Shown: one piece after another, positions 1 through 6,296 of the stretch | Position numbering within the stretch: the first letter of the stretch is position 1 | How the letters are laid out: each line of letters starts with the position of its first letter | DNA from: Deltaproteobacteria bacterium | GTDB lineage: Bacteria > Desulfobacterota > Syntrophia > Syntrophales > Smithellaceae | Assembly (NCBI GenBank): GCA_019136325.1 | Contig: JAGVUJ010000092.1 | Span: 1 to 12,377 of the forward strand | DNA: 12,377 bases | Direction: 5' to 3' | The notes under the pieces: generated by a model | Told to the model about the DNA's origin: nothing | Database searches by the model: none | The model's input: the letters and a program-made list of their open reading frames with translations, nothing else | Translations under genes and position numbers: made by a program

Positions 1-2
1 CC

Positions 3-1673
3 GCAGGCGGGCTGGTCGGATTTAATTATGGCAATATTCTCGGATCACTGGCTACCGGCGCCGTCACCGCAAACAGCAATGTCATGGGTGCTTACGCGTT
101 CGGCGATACCTTGTTTACCGTCAACGGTGGAGCCGTTCTCGGCGGACTGGTGGGCGTTAATGAGGGCAGTATAAAATATTCGAGATCTGACGGAGCCGTC
201 AGCGGCGGCAGTATCATTGGCGGTCTGGCCGGAGTTAATGATGGATCGATATTTGTGGCTCATGCCAACGGCAATGTCACCGGAAGCAGCACCCCCAGCA
301 AAATTACTGTTGAAACAATCAACGACGATCTGGGATCTGAACCGTTACTCACTGATTTTACAGCCAGCATTGATGGCGGCAACATTGTCGGCGGCCTGGT
401 AGGACTCAACACCGGCATGATTAAAAAAACCGACGCCAACGGCAATGTCACCGGCGGCAGCATCGTCGGCGGACTCGTCGGGCTTAATGTTGATTCACCT
501 TGCGACGAAGAACGCGGCGGAAAAATCATGATGTCGAAAGCCACCGGCAACGTCAAGGGCGGCAGCAACGCAGGAACCATTGCGTTTGATTATAACGGCC
601 CGCCTCCCGCAACCGTAGATGGTGGCGAAGGCTTGTCGTTTATTCCTGTTAATACCAGCATCACCGGCAGCATTAAAGGCGGCAATATTGTCAGCGGACT
701 CGTCGGACTCAATGCCGGCGGCAATCTGAAGGGTGTCTCAGCCGAAGGCAATGTCGAGGGCGGCAGCATCGTCGGCGGACTGGTCGGACTCAATGCCGGC
801 GGTCAGGTCAGGGGTGCGCTCGCAAGCGGCAATGTGACCGGTAAAAACAACGTCGGGAACATCACCCTTGATTACACCGAAATGCCTTTTGCTCCCGGTG
901 ACGTCGTTGACCTGCCCTTAACAACTGCCAATGTCAGCATTAAAGGCGGCAACATTATCGGCGGGCTGGTCGGACTCAATTTCGACAGCAAAATCGAATA
1001 CACATTAGCCGAAGGCAATGTCACCGGCGGTAACTTTGTCGGCGGGCTGGTCGGACTCAATGCGGGTGCTTTGTGCATGGGTGACGGCGCAGTCATCACC
1101 GATTCAGCTGCTTACGGCAATGTCACCGGCAGCAAGAGCACCGGCGCGGTCAATGTCAGCTACAATGTTTCGGACAGCGACGAGGTCTTTGAAGATTTCA
1201 ACCTGAATCTCAAAGGCGGCAACTTTGTCGGCGGACTCGTCGGACTCAATTACGACGGCGGAATCATTAACACGCACGCTGACGGTAATGTCACCGGCGG
1301 CGGCGATTATGTCGGCGGACTGGTCGGTTATAATCTGAACACTGTTCCGGAAGGTGATCATCCGCCCACCATTGGAGCGCTGATCGAAAGATCCTATGCT
1401 CTCGGCAATGTCACCGGTGGCAACTTTGTCGGCGGCCTCGTCGGCTACAACAGCGGCGTCATCGTCGACACCGATGCCTGGGGTAACGTGACCGGCAAGG
1501 ATGCGGTCGGAGGACTCGTTGGATTCAATGACCACGACAGTGTGATTGTCTATTCTTATTCCATCGGCAAGGTCAGCGGCAGTACATCCGTCGGCGGGTT
1601 TGTCGGTCATAATAACAACGGTCTGATTGAGAATGCCTACTGGGATATGACGACATCCGGCACGAAACTTTGA
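3..1673 (+). CDS. GLUG-repeat surface exoprotein, C-terminal part (probable TpsA partner), frame broken near its end
   Basis: The frame is open from the left edge (first whole codon at 3), so the true start lies outside the window; 556 codons are visible. The protein is almost entirely GLUG-type repeats. I count 14 copies of a GGLVGxN-like core, usually followed by an A-x-GNVTGG segment. Such repeats occur in very large filamentous-hemagglutinin-like and other extracellular proteins and are expected to form a repetitive beta-rich stalk. Four longer inserts recur between pairs of short repeats, starting around 300, 570, 850 and 1140. Each ends in a DGGN or KGGN motif before the next core. The terminator and TpsB gene directly downstream suggest this is the exported partner of a two-partner secretion system, but the N-terminal TPS signature domain is not visible, so that role is inferred. 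The frame ends at TGA 1671-1673, right after YWDMTTSGTKL. The expected tail lies in the +1 frame (see the 1665-1749 entry). Confidence 0.85.
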   Translation, partial: AGGLVGFNYGNILGSLATGAVTANSNVMGAYAFGDTLFTVNGGAVLGGLVGVNEGSIKYSRSDGAVSGGSIIGGLAGVNDGSIFVAHANGNVTGSSTPSKITVETINDDLGSEPLLTDFTASIDGGNIVGGLVGLNTGMIKKTDANGNVTGGSIVGGLVGLNVDSPCDEERGGKIMMSKATGNVKGGSNAGTIAFDYNGPPPATVDGGEGLSFIPVNTSITGSIKGGNIVSGLVGLNAGGNLKGVSAEGNVEGGSIVGGLVGLNAGGQVRGALASGNVTGKNNVGNITLDYTEMPFAPGDVVDLPLTTANVSIKGGNIIGGLVGLNFDSKIEYTLAEGNVTGGNFVGGLVGLNAGALCMGDGAVITDSAAYGNVTGSKSTGAVNVSYNVSDSDEVFEDFNLNLKGGNFVGGLVGLNYDGGIINTHADGNVTGGGDYVGGLVGYNLNTVPEGDHPPTIGALIERSYALGNVTGGNFVGGLVGYNSGVIVDTDAWGNVTGKDAVGGLVGFNDHDSVIVYSYSIGKVSGSTSVGGFVGHNNNGLIENAYWDMTTSGTKL

Positions 1674-1749
1674 AGGTTTTGACTTCGATAATGTGTGGTA
1701 CATTGATGAAGGGGTGACCTATCCGTTGGTTGGTGTTCTGGCACCATAA
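1665..1749 (+). other. Out-of-frame C-terminal tail of the GLUG protein with CTT-TGA frameshift junction
   Basis: The upstream frame reads Lys (1665-1667), Leu CTT (1668-1670), then stop TGA (1671-1673). Skipping one base (T1671) gives GAA at 1672 and an open frame to TAA 1747-1749. It encodes EGFDFDNVWYIDEG followed by VTYPLVGVLAP. A GFDF-x-NVWYIDEG-x-YP ending is the usual kind of C-terminus for GLUG-repeat proteins, so these 24 codons very probably belong to the gene. The junction hexamer CTTTGA equals the core of the prfB (release factor 2) programmed +1 frameshift site. The Shine-Dalgarno-like stimulator that precedes CTT in prfB is not seen here. A natural one-base insertion or a sequencing error would give the same picture. 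That the tail is out of frame is directly visible; the mechanism is undecided. Confidence 0.75.
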
Positions 1750-1773
1750 ATTAAATTTCTTTAACCTTTATTC

Positions 1774-1820
1774 CACCATTTCCTCTCCTGCAAATCGGGA
1801 GAGGAAATGGTGCTTTTTCC
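1774..1820 (+). terminator. Strong intrinsic terminator after the GLUG gene
   Basis: The arm ACCATTTCCTCTCC (1775-1788) is perfectly complementary to GGAGAGGAAATGGT (1798-1811). C1774-G1812 extends this to a 15-bp stem with a 9-nt loop, followed by CTTTTTCC. It lies 25 nt after the TAA of the out-of-frame tail, so it should end the GLUG transcript. The TpsB gene would then need its own promoter or read-through. A TATAAA at 1836-1841 could be a -10 element for that gene, but I see no convincing -35. Confidence 0.85.
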
Positions 1821-1867
1821 GCCCGGCAGATATTGTATAAATCCCTATTGAGTTAACGGAGTTGAAC

Positions 1868-3685
1868 ATGTTTCCTATAAACAGGAAGAATCTTTTCGCG
1901 TCCGTCATTATATTTTTCTTTTTTATAGCCCTATTCGCGCTGCCGGCTGCCGCTCAGGAAAGGGCGGGCGAGATCATCCAGCAGTTCGAGAAAAAGGAGG
2001 TCGTTCCCCGCGATCTGCCGGACATGCCGGTTATTGAACAAAAAGAGGAAAAGACGCAGGAGGCGCCGGCCGGCCCGAAAATTCTGATCAAACAAATCAA
2101 CGTCAAACAAATCAACGTAAAAATGCACACAAAAACCGGCCGGGGGGAAAAAGCGCTTCTGCTGACACCGGACGCCATCAACGCCATTACGTTGAAATAC
2201 GAAAACAGGGAGATCTCTTTCGGGGAAATTAATCAGATCGCCAATGAAATAACGGCCGCTTACCGCAGCAAGGGATATCTTCTGGCGTACGCTTTTATCC
2301 CGCAGCAGGAAGTGAAGGACGGGATCCTGGAAATCGGCGTCATCGAAGCGCAACTGGGAGAAATCACCGTCGCGGGCAACACATCCTACAGCACCGATTT
2401 TATCCGGAAGCATCTGGAAAAAATCCGTAAAGATCCCTCCATCAAAACAGAAACCCTGCAGAGCTCATTGCTTCTGCTGAACGAATATCCCTCCCTGAAC
2501 GTCATGGCGGTCATGGAGGCCGGAAAAGAATTCGGCACAACAGACATTGTCGCGCAGGTCAAAGACAGCCGGCCCGTATCGGGGAGTCTTTCCTATGATA
2601 ATTTCGGCACGGATGTCACCAGCGAAAACCGGTTCAACGCGGATCTGAACATCGGCAATTTGCTGGCCAGTGGCGATCTGCTGACGCTCAGAGGCATCAC
2701 GGGTCTGGACGAAATCGATTTTGATAATCTGTCCTACCTCCGGGCGGAATATGCCATTCCAATCATGTATTACGGAACAAAGATGGGGGCCTACTACGCC
2801 GACAGCCGATACGAAGTGGGCGAGGAGTATGAACCGCTCGAGATTCACGGAAAAACCCATCTGGCGGGAGCTTATCTGACGCATCCGCTGATCAAGACCA
2901 GAGCGAGCGCCCTGGATTTGAAGTTGGGTTTTGATTACAAGGACATTTACGAATACATGCTCGGTGAGTTGGCCAGCAAGGATAAGATTCGCGTCGCCAG
3001 TCTGGGTGCGACCTACAATTTCATCGATAAATTCCAGGGAAGAAACATGATCAACCTGACGTACCATCAGGGCATCCGGGATCTGTTCGGAGGGACCGGC
3101 AAGAACGAACGGGAATCCAAGCGGCAGAGCTTGTGGGAACAGCTTTTCGGCAGCAGCGAAGTTGACATACCCAGAACCCCCACGAGCCGGCTCTACGCCG
3201 ACGGCGGTTTTTCCAAAGGGACGCTGGACATTGCCAGAATTCAGAAACTTCCCGGATATAACTACATGATCCTGAAAGGGTCCGGTCAGATTTCCGGCGA
3301 CAATCTGTTTGTGGCCGAACAATTTTTCATCGGCGGAATCAGCACCGTCAGAGGGTTTTCGTCGGCATCGCAGGGCGGCGATCAGGGATACTGTGTTTCA
3401 GCCGAATTCCATTTGTCTCCCATTTATCCCGAGGCTAAAATTTTCAATCAGACCTTCGGCGACATGTTCAAGTTTGTTTTATTTGCCGATCACGGCGGCG
3501 TGTTTAAAAACGACGCTCTGCCGGGAGAAGACGAGGACGAATTTCTGACCAGCATCGGAGCGGGTTTCCGGCTCTATGCGGGAAAACATTTTTTCGTCCG
3601 GCTGGATTACGCCGTGCCCAGAATAGACGGCTCCTTTGAAACCGGCGACTCGGAAATCTACGGACAGGTGGCCTTTGTTTTTTAA
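1868..3685 (+). CDS. Two-partner secretion transporter, TpsB/ShlB/FhaC family (outer-membrane POTRA-barrel protein)
   Basis: This 605-residue protein should be the outer-membrane pore that exports a TpsA exoprotein, most likely the GLUG protein just upstream. The ATG at 1868 is chosen over the in-frame TTG at 1862 because GGAG at 1858-1861 sits six bases before it. Residues 1 to about 32 form a Sec signal peptide (hydrophobic IIFFFFIALFALPAAA, likely cut before QE). A charged linker follows, then two POTRA-like domains (about 73-159 and 160-233), then a beta-barrel from about 236 to the end. The hallmark FIGGISTVRGF lies around residues 487-497, with VRGF at 494-497; this loop motif is diagnostic of the TpsB/Omp85 superfamily. 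The chain ends in aromatic VFVF-like sequence (QVAFVF), as expected for a barrel C-terminus. Length is close to the family norm of about 550-600. An odd feature is a duplicated KQINV at residues 75-84, in the first POTRA strand. Confidence 0.93.
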   Translation: MFPINRKNLFASVIIFFFFIALFALPAAAQERAGEIIQQFEKKEVVPRDLPDMPVIEQKEEKTQEAPAGPKILIKQINVKQINVKMHTKTGRGEKALLLTPDAINAITLKYENREISFGEINQIANEITAAYRSKGYLLAYAFIPQQEVKDGILEIGVIEAQLGEITVAGNTSYSTDFIRKHLEKIRKDPSIKTETLQSSLLLLNEYPSLNVMAVMEAGKEFGTTDIVAQVKDSRPVSGSLSYDNFGTDVTSENRFNADLNIGNLLASGDLLTLRGITGLDEIDFDNLSYLRAEYAIPIMYYGTKMGAYYADSRYEVGEEYEPLEIHGKTHLAGAYLTHPLIKTRASALDLKLGFDYKDIYEYMLGELASKDKIRVASLGATYNFIDKFQGRNMINLTYHQGIRDLFGGTGKNERESKRQSLWEQLFGSSEVDIPRTPTSRLYADGGFSKGTLDIARIQKLPGYNYMILKGSGQISGDNLFVAEQFFIGGISTVRGFSSASQGGDQGYCVSAEFHLSPIYPEAKIFNQTFGDMFKFVLFADHGGVFKNDALPGEDEDEFLTSIGAGFRLYAGKHFFVRLDYAVPRIDGSFETGDSEIYGQVAFVF

Positions 3686-3809
3686 AACATAATGACATTT
3701 ACTGTCTGATTTGATAAAAGATTTATATATACTTTCACAAAATTAAGATAGTTGTCTCGAGGCAAAAAAACGATTGCAGATTTGCTTGTTTCGTGATGGC
3801 AAGTCATTT

Positions 3810-4250
3810 ATGAAATATCAAAGGAATTATAAAACATTCAGACATTCAGGATTCCTCATCCTGATCCTGCCTGTGATGCTTTTGTTTTCTCTGTCCGCCT
3901 GTGCTATGGCGTCGTCCTCTCAGCGCGTTGGCGGACCGTGCACTTACAAACAGTACAAAGGCGACGCTGAAATCGTCTCGGTAACACCCGCAAAGGGAAC
4001 GACAGGGGAATACGAAATCAGGTTTTCCTTTCATCCGCAGGAAAAGATTCAGGAAGAGTTTGCTCGCGCGGAAGGAAAACAGTGGCTGCTTGTCCGTGAA
4101 GATTCTTCTTTCCCGAAAAAAGATTTTCTGCAACAATACGATATCAAAACGGGAAAACGATTTCCCTGCTATATGAAAGTGATTACGAGGGGAACCTGCA
4201 CGCCGGTTCTGTTTGATTTTCCCACAATCCGTAACGGCAGGACACAATAA
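3810..4250 (+). CDS. Small lipoprotein of unknown function
   Basis: I do not recognise the family. The ATG at 3810 gives 146 residues and is chosen because it places a short basic N-terminus before a hydrophobic segment and a lipobox: LSAC with Cys31 as the predicted lipidated residue. The TTG at 3774 would only add an unsupported 12-residue extension. The ribosome-binding site is weak. The +2 residue after Cys31 is Ala, compatible with sorting to the outer membrane. The mature part (about 115 residues) has three further cysteines (C44, C120, C130), an alternating beta-like stretch GEYEIRFSF (66-74) and a FPCYMKVITRGTC segment (118-130). Odd cysteine pairing is possible because one would stay free. 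The gap of about 60 bases to the peptidase gene contains no terminator, so the two may be co-transcribed and functionally linked. That link is inferred from position only. Confidence 0.72.
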   Translation: MKYQRNYKTFRHSGFLILILPVMLLFSLSACAMASSSQRVGGPCTYKQYKGDAEIVSVTPAKGTTGEYEIRFSFHPQEKIQEEFARAEGKQWLLVREDSSFPKKDFLQQYDIKTGKRFPCYMKVITRGTCTPVLFDFPTIRNGRTQ

Positions 4251-4310
4251 CAGCGTTCAGGCTTTTAACATAATAGATGATTGACACAGGCAAGATCGGA
4301 GGTCGCTGAT

Positions 4311-6050
4311 ATGAGACAAAAATTTCTATGGCCCAACATTACTGTTTTTATCATATTAACATTTTTCATGTTACCGATGTTCGGCCAGGCGGACAGCACC
4401 ACCTCGGGGCAACGAGAGCGGTACGTTCTGGATGCCAACCGTCCCGTAAAGACATTTCCCATCATGCGTCCGGATGATTTAACGATCCGAAAATGGCAGG
4501 ACCGATTGGAAAGGGCGCCGCGCGCGCGCATCCATGAAAAATACCGCCGCCGGGCGCATCCCAGAGCGAAAGCGCGTATCGACCAGACAGGCAAGGTATC
4601 CTCCATCAATCTTCTTGGGCTTTTGACGTATATGCCTTCGGAAAACCAGGGATCGTGCGGCGATTGCTGGGCATGGGCCGGAACCCGTGTTATGGGAATT
4701 GATCTGAATACACAACAGGGAACCGCCGACAATCTTTCGGTTCAATTTATCAATTCCTGTTACGGAGAAAATGCCTGCTGCGGCGGCTGGCTCTCCGACG
4801 TTGTGGATTTCTACAACAGCAAACTGATGGCCATCCCCGCCGCCAATACCAACGCGTCCTTTCAGGACGGCAACTTCTGGTGCAGTTACTTCGGCGCCTT
4901 ATCCAAAGTGTCCTGCGAAAATATTTCGACAGCCACCAGCTATCCCGTTAAATCCATATCGGAAGCCACGGTACACACGACAGGCATTTCGCAGGCCGAG
5001 GCTATCTCCAACATGAAGAACGTTCTGAATCAGGGGAAAGCCATCTGGTTCGCTTTTTTCCTTCCCAACGAAACGGCTTGGAATAATTTCTATAATTTCT
5101 GGAACAATCAGTCGGAAAGCGCCCTCTGGGATTCGGATGTTTACTGCGGCAAAAGCTGGGATGCCTATGACGGCGGCGGCCACGCTGTCACCCTGGTCGG
5201 CTACGACGATTCCAGTTCCGATCCGGATGATCACTACTGGATTGCCCTCAACAGTTGGGGAACAACCGCCGGCAGGCCCAACGGCATCTTTCGCGTAAAA
5301 ATGTATGTCAATTACAATTGCACGTTTAGCGGCCTGTCCAGCTATCCGCTCGGATTTCAGACGCTTAATATTGAATGGGATGGAGATCCTGTTCCCGGTG
5401 ACAGAACCGCGCCCGTCGTGACAGCCTTCTCGGTGCCCACGGTTTCAAAATCGCTTACGGTGTCCATCAACGCATTTACCGCAACCGACAACGTGGAGGT
5501 CGCCGGCTACATGATTACCGCTTCTTCAGCGAAACCCTCATCAGCGGCCGGATGGTCGGCTACCGCTCCGGCAAGTTATACATTCCCATCGGGGACATTG
5601 GGCGCAAAAACATTATATGCCTGGGCCAAAGATGCCGCGGGAAATGTCTCCTCTTATAAAAGCGCCTCGTTAACGATCAGCATGCCTGATCTGATCATCT
5701 CGGCGGTGAGCAACTGGTCTACAACCATCACCGCATCGAGGCGAAGTTTTTCCATCACGGACACGAATAAAAACCAGGGAAATGGATCAACGACTGCGTC
5801 ATCAACAAAATACTATCTGTCCACGACAACCGCGAAAACTGCCAATGCCGTGCTTCTTGGCGGCGCCCGTTCTGTAGGCATTCTCGCAGCGGGAAAAACG
5901 TCCAGAGGGTCGGCAAAAGTCACGGTTCCTAATGGTACCGCCAAAACAGTCTATTATGTTTTGGCATGCGCGGATGATAATTCTGTGGTCAGCGAAAGCA
6001 TTGAATCCAATAATTGCAGGGCGTCAACCAGAAAAATTACCGTCAAATAG
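4311..6050 (+). CDS. Secreted papain-family (C1) cysteine peptidase with Ig-like and CARDB domains
   Basis: This 579-residue protein should be an extracytoplasmic endopeptidase. ATG 4311 is chosen over the in-frame TTG at 4281 because GGAGG (4298-4302) lies eight bases upstream. Residues 1-26 form a signal peptide (hydrophobic ITVFIILTFFMLPMFG, likely cut after FGQA). The catalytic domain spans about 100-355. It has the oxyanion Gln113 and nucleophile Cys119 in QGSCGDCWAWA, His291 in GGGHAVTLVGY and Asn314 in LNSWG; ENACCGGW matches the conserved CxGG disulfide region. All catalytic residues are present. Residues about 364-455 form an Ig/fibronectin-like module (TAPVVTAF to WAKDAAGNVSS), and about 458-579 form a CARDB-like domain (PDLIIS to VSESIESNN). 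The classical I29 inhibitory propeptide is not evident; only a basic linker of about 70 residues precedes the catalytic domain. No membrane anchor or sorting signal is visible, so the protein is probably released or held through CARDB. Targets are unknown; the neighbouring exoprotein is a speculative candidate. Confidence 0.92.
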   Translation: MRQKFLWPNITVFIILTFFMLPMFGQADSTTSGQRERYVLDANRPVKTFPIMRPDDLTIRKWQDRLERAPRARIHEKYRRRAHPRAKARIDQTGKVSSINLLGLLTYMPSENQGSCGDCWAWAGTRVMGIDLNTQQGTADNLSVQFINSCYGENACCGGWLSDVVDFYNSKLMAIPAANTNASFQDGNFWCSYFGALSKVSCENISTATSYPVKSISEATVHTTGISQAEAISNMKNVLNQGKAIWFAFFLPNETAWNNFYNFWNNQSESALWDSDVYCGKSWDAYDGGGHAVTLVGYDDSSSDPDDHYWIALNSWGTTAGRPNGIFRVKMYVNYNCTFSGLSSYPLGFQTLNIEWDGDPVPGDRTAPVVTAFSVPTVSKSLTVSINAFTATDNVEVAGYMITASSAKPSSAAGWSATAPASYTFPSGTLGAKTLYAWAKDAAGNVSSYKSASLTISMPDLIISAVSNWSTTITASRRSFSITDTNKNQGNGSTTASSTKYYLSTTTAKTANAVLLGGARSVGILAAGKTSRGSAKVTVPNGTAKTVYYVLACADDNSVVSESIESNNCRASTRKITVK

Positions 6051-6057
6051 TGGAGCC

Positions 6058-6078
6058 CCCTCCGGCAGGAGCCGGGGG
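6058..6078 (+). other. GC-rich hairpin after the peptidase gene
   Basis: CCGGC (6062-6066) pairs with GCCGG (6071-6075) across a four-base AGGA loop. With T6061 bulged, CCC (6058-6060) pairs with GGG (6076-6078), giving eight pairs in all. It starts eight bases after the peptidase stop codon. No U-rich tract follows, so it is a poor intrinsic terminator. It might stabilise the 3' end of the transcript or work with Rho. Confidence 0.4.
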
Positions 6079-6187
6079 ATTGCAAGTTGCGGGATTAATG
6101 ACAAAAAAAAACCAATATGAACAATAACGTCCTTCAAAAAGCGTTCAATACGGCGGATCAGATAACGGAAGAAGTATAAATTGCATC

Positions 6188-6203
6188 TTGTAATTAATTA
6201 CAA
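6188..6203. promoter_or_regulatory. 16-bp perfect palindrome, possible operator
   Basis: TTGTAATTAATTACAA reads the same on both strands. It lies in the 246-base gap between the peptidase and adhesin-E-like genes, about 95 bases before the latter's ATG. A perfect AT-rich palindrome of this size is a plausible dimeric regulator site. The surrounding promoter is weak: TTGTAA at 6188 with TAATGT 16 bases on is only a poor sigma-70 match. The rest of the gap holds a hairpin at 6058-6078 and a 20-codon ORF that I do not accept as a gene. Confidence 0.35.
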
Positions 6204-6296
6204 TTATGGTAATGTTACGCGCATTCTCTCACACCGCAGAGGATAGTGATTAAACTACAAAATACTGGACCGTATTTTACATTAAAAAGAGGGCTT

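Noticed and set aside
1..1670. Repeat-rich stretch as a possible CRISPR array or minisatellite
   Set aside because: The repeats are degenerate at DNA level, continuously coding in one frame and follow the GLUG protein motif, without uniform spacers.
1104..1703. 199-codon open frame on the minus strand inside the GLUG repeats, plus shorter ones at 260-580, 590-793 and 872-1099
   Set aside because: They lie opposite a clearly coding, GC-biased repetitive gene. Their repeated LSPTSPPTMLPP-type content is just the reverse of the GLUG repeats, and no start signals support them.
2465..3322. 285-codon open frame on the minus strand within the TpsB gene
   Set aside because: It is fully inside a well-supported + strand gene, its translation shows no recognisable domain, and no ribosome-binding site is evident.
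3692..3733. AT-rich promoter candidate upstream of the lipoprotein gene (TTGATA at 3711, TATACT at 3728)
   Set aside because: The spacer is only 11 bases, and other combinations match the consensus poorly. A promoter probably exists here but cannot be placed.
4281..4313. TTGACA at 4281 as a -35 box for the peptidase gene
   Set aside because: No -10 box occurs at 16-18 bases; the nearest candidate GATATG is about 21 bases away and overlaps the start codon.
6117..6179. 20-codon ORF (MNNNVLQKAFNTADQ...) in the gap after the peptidase gene
   Set aside because: No ribosome-binding site, no recognisable sequence, and its length is easily reached by chance. A leader peptide or gene remnant cannot be excluded.
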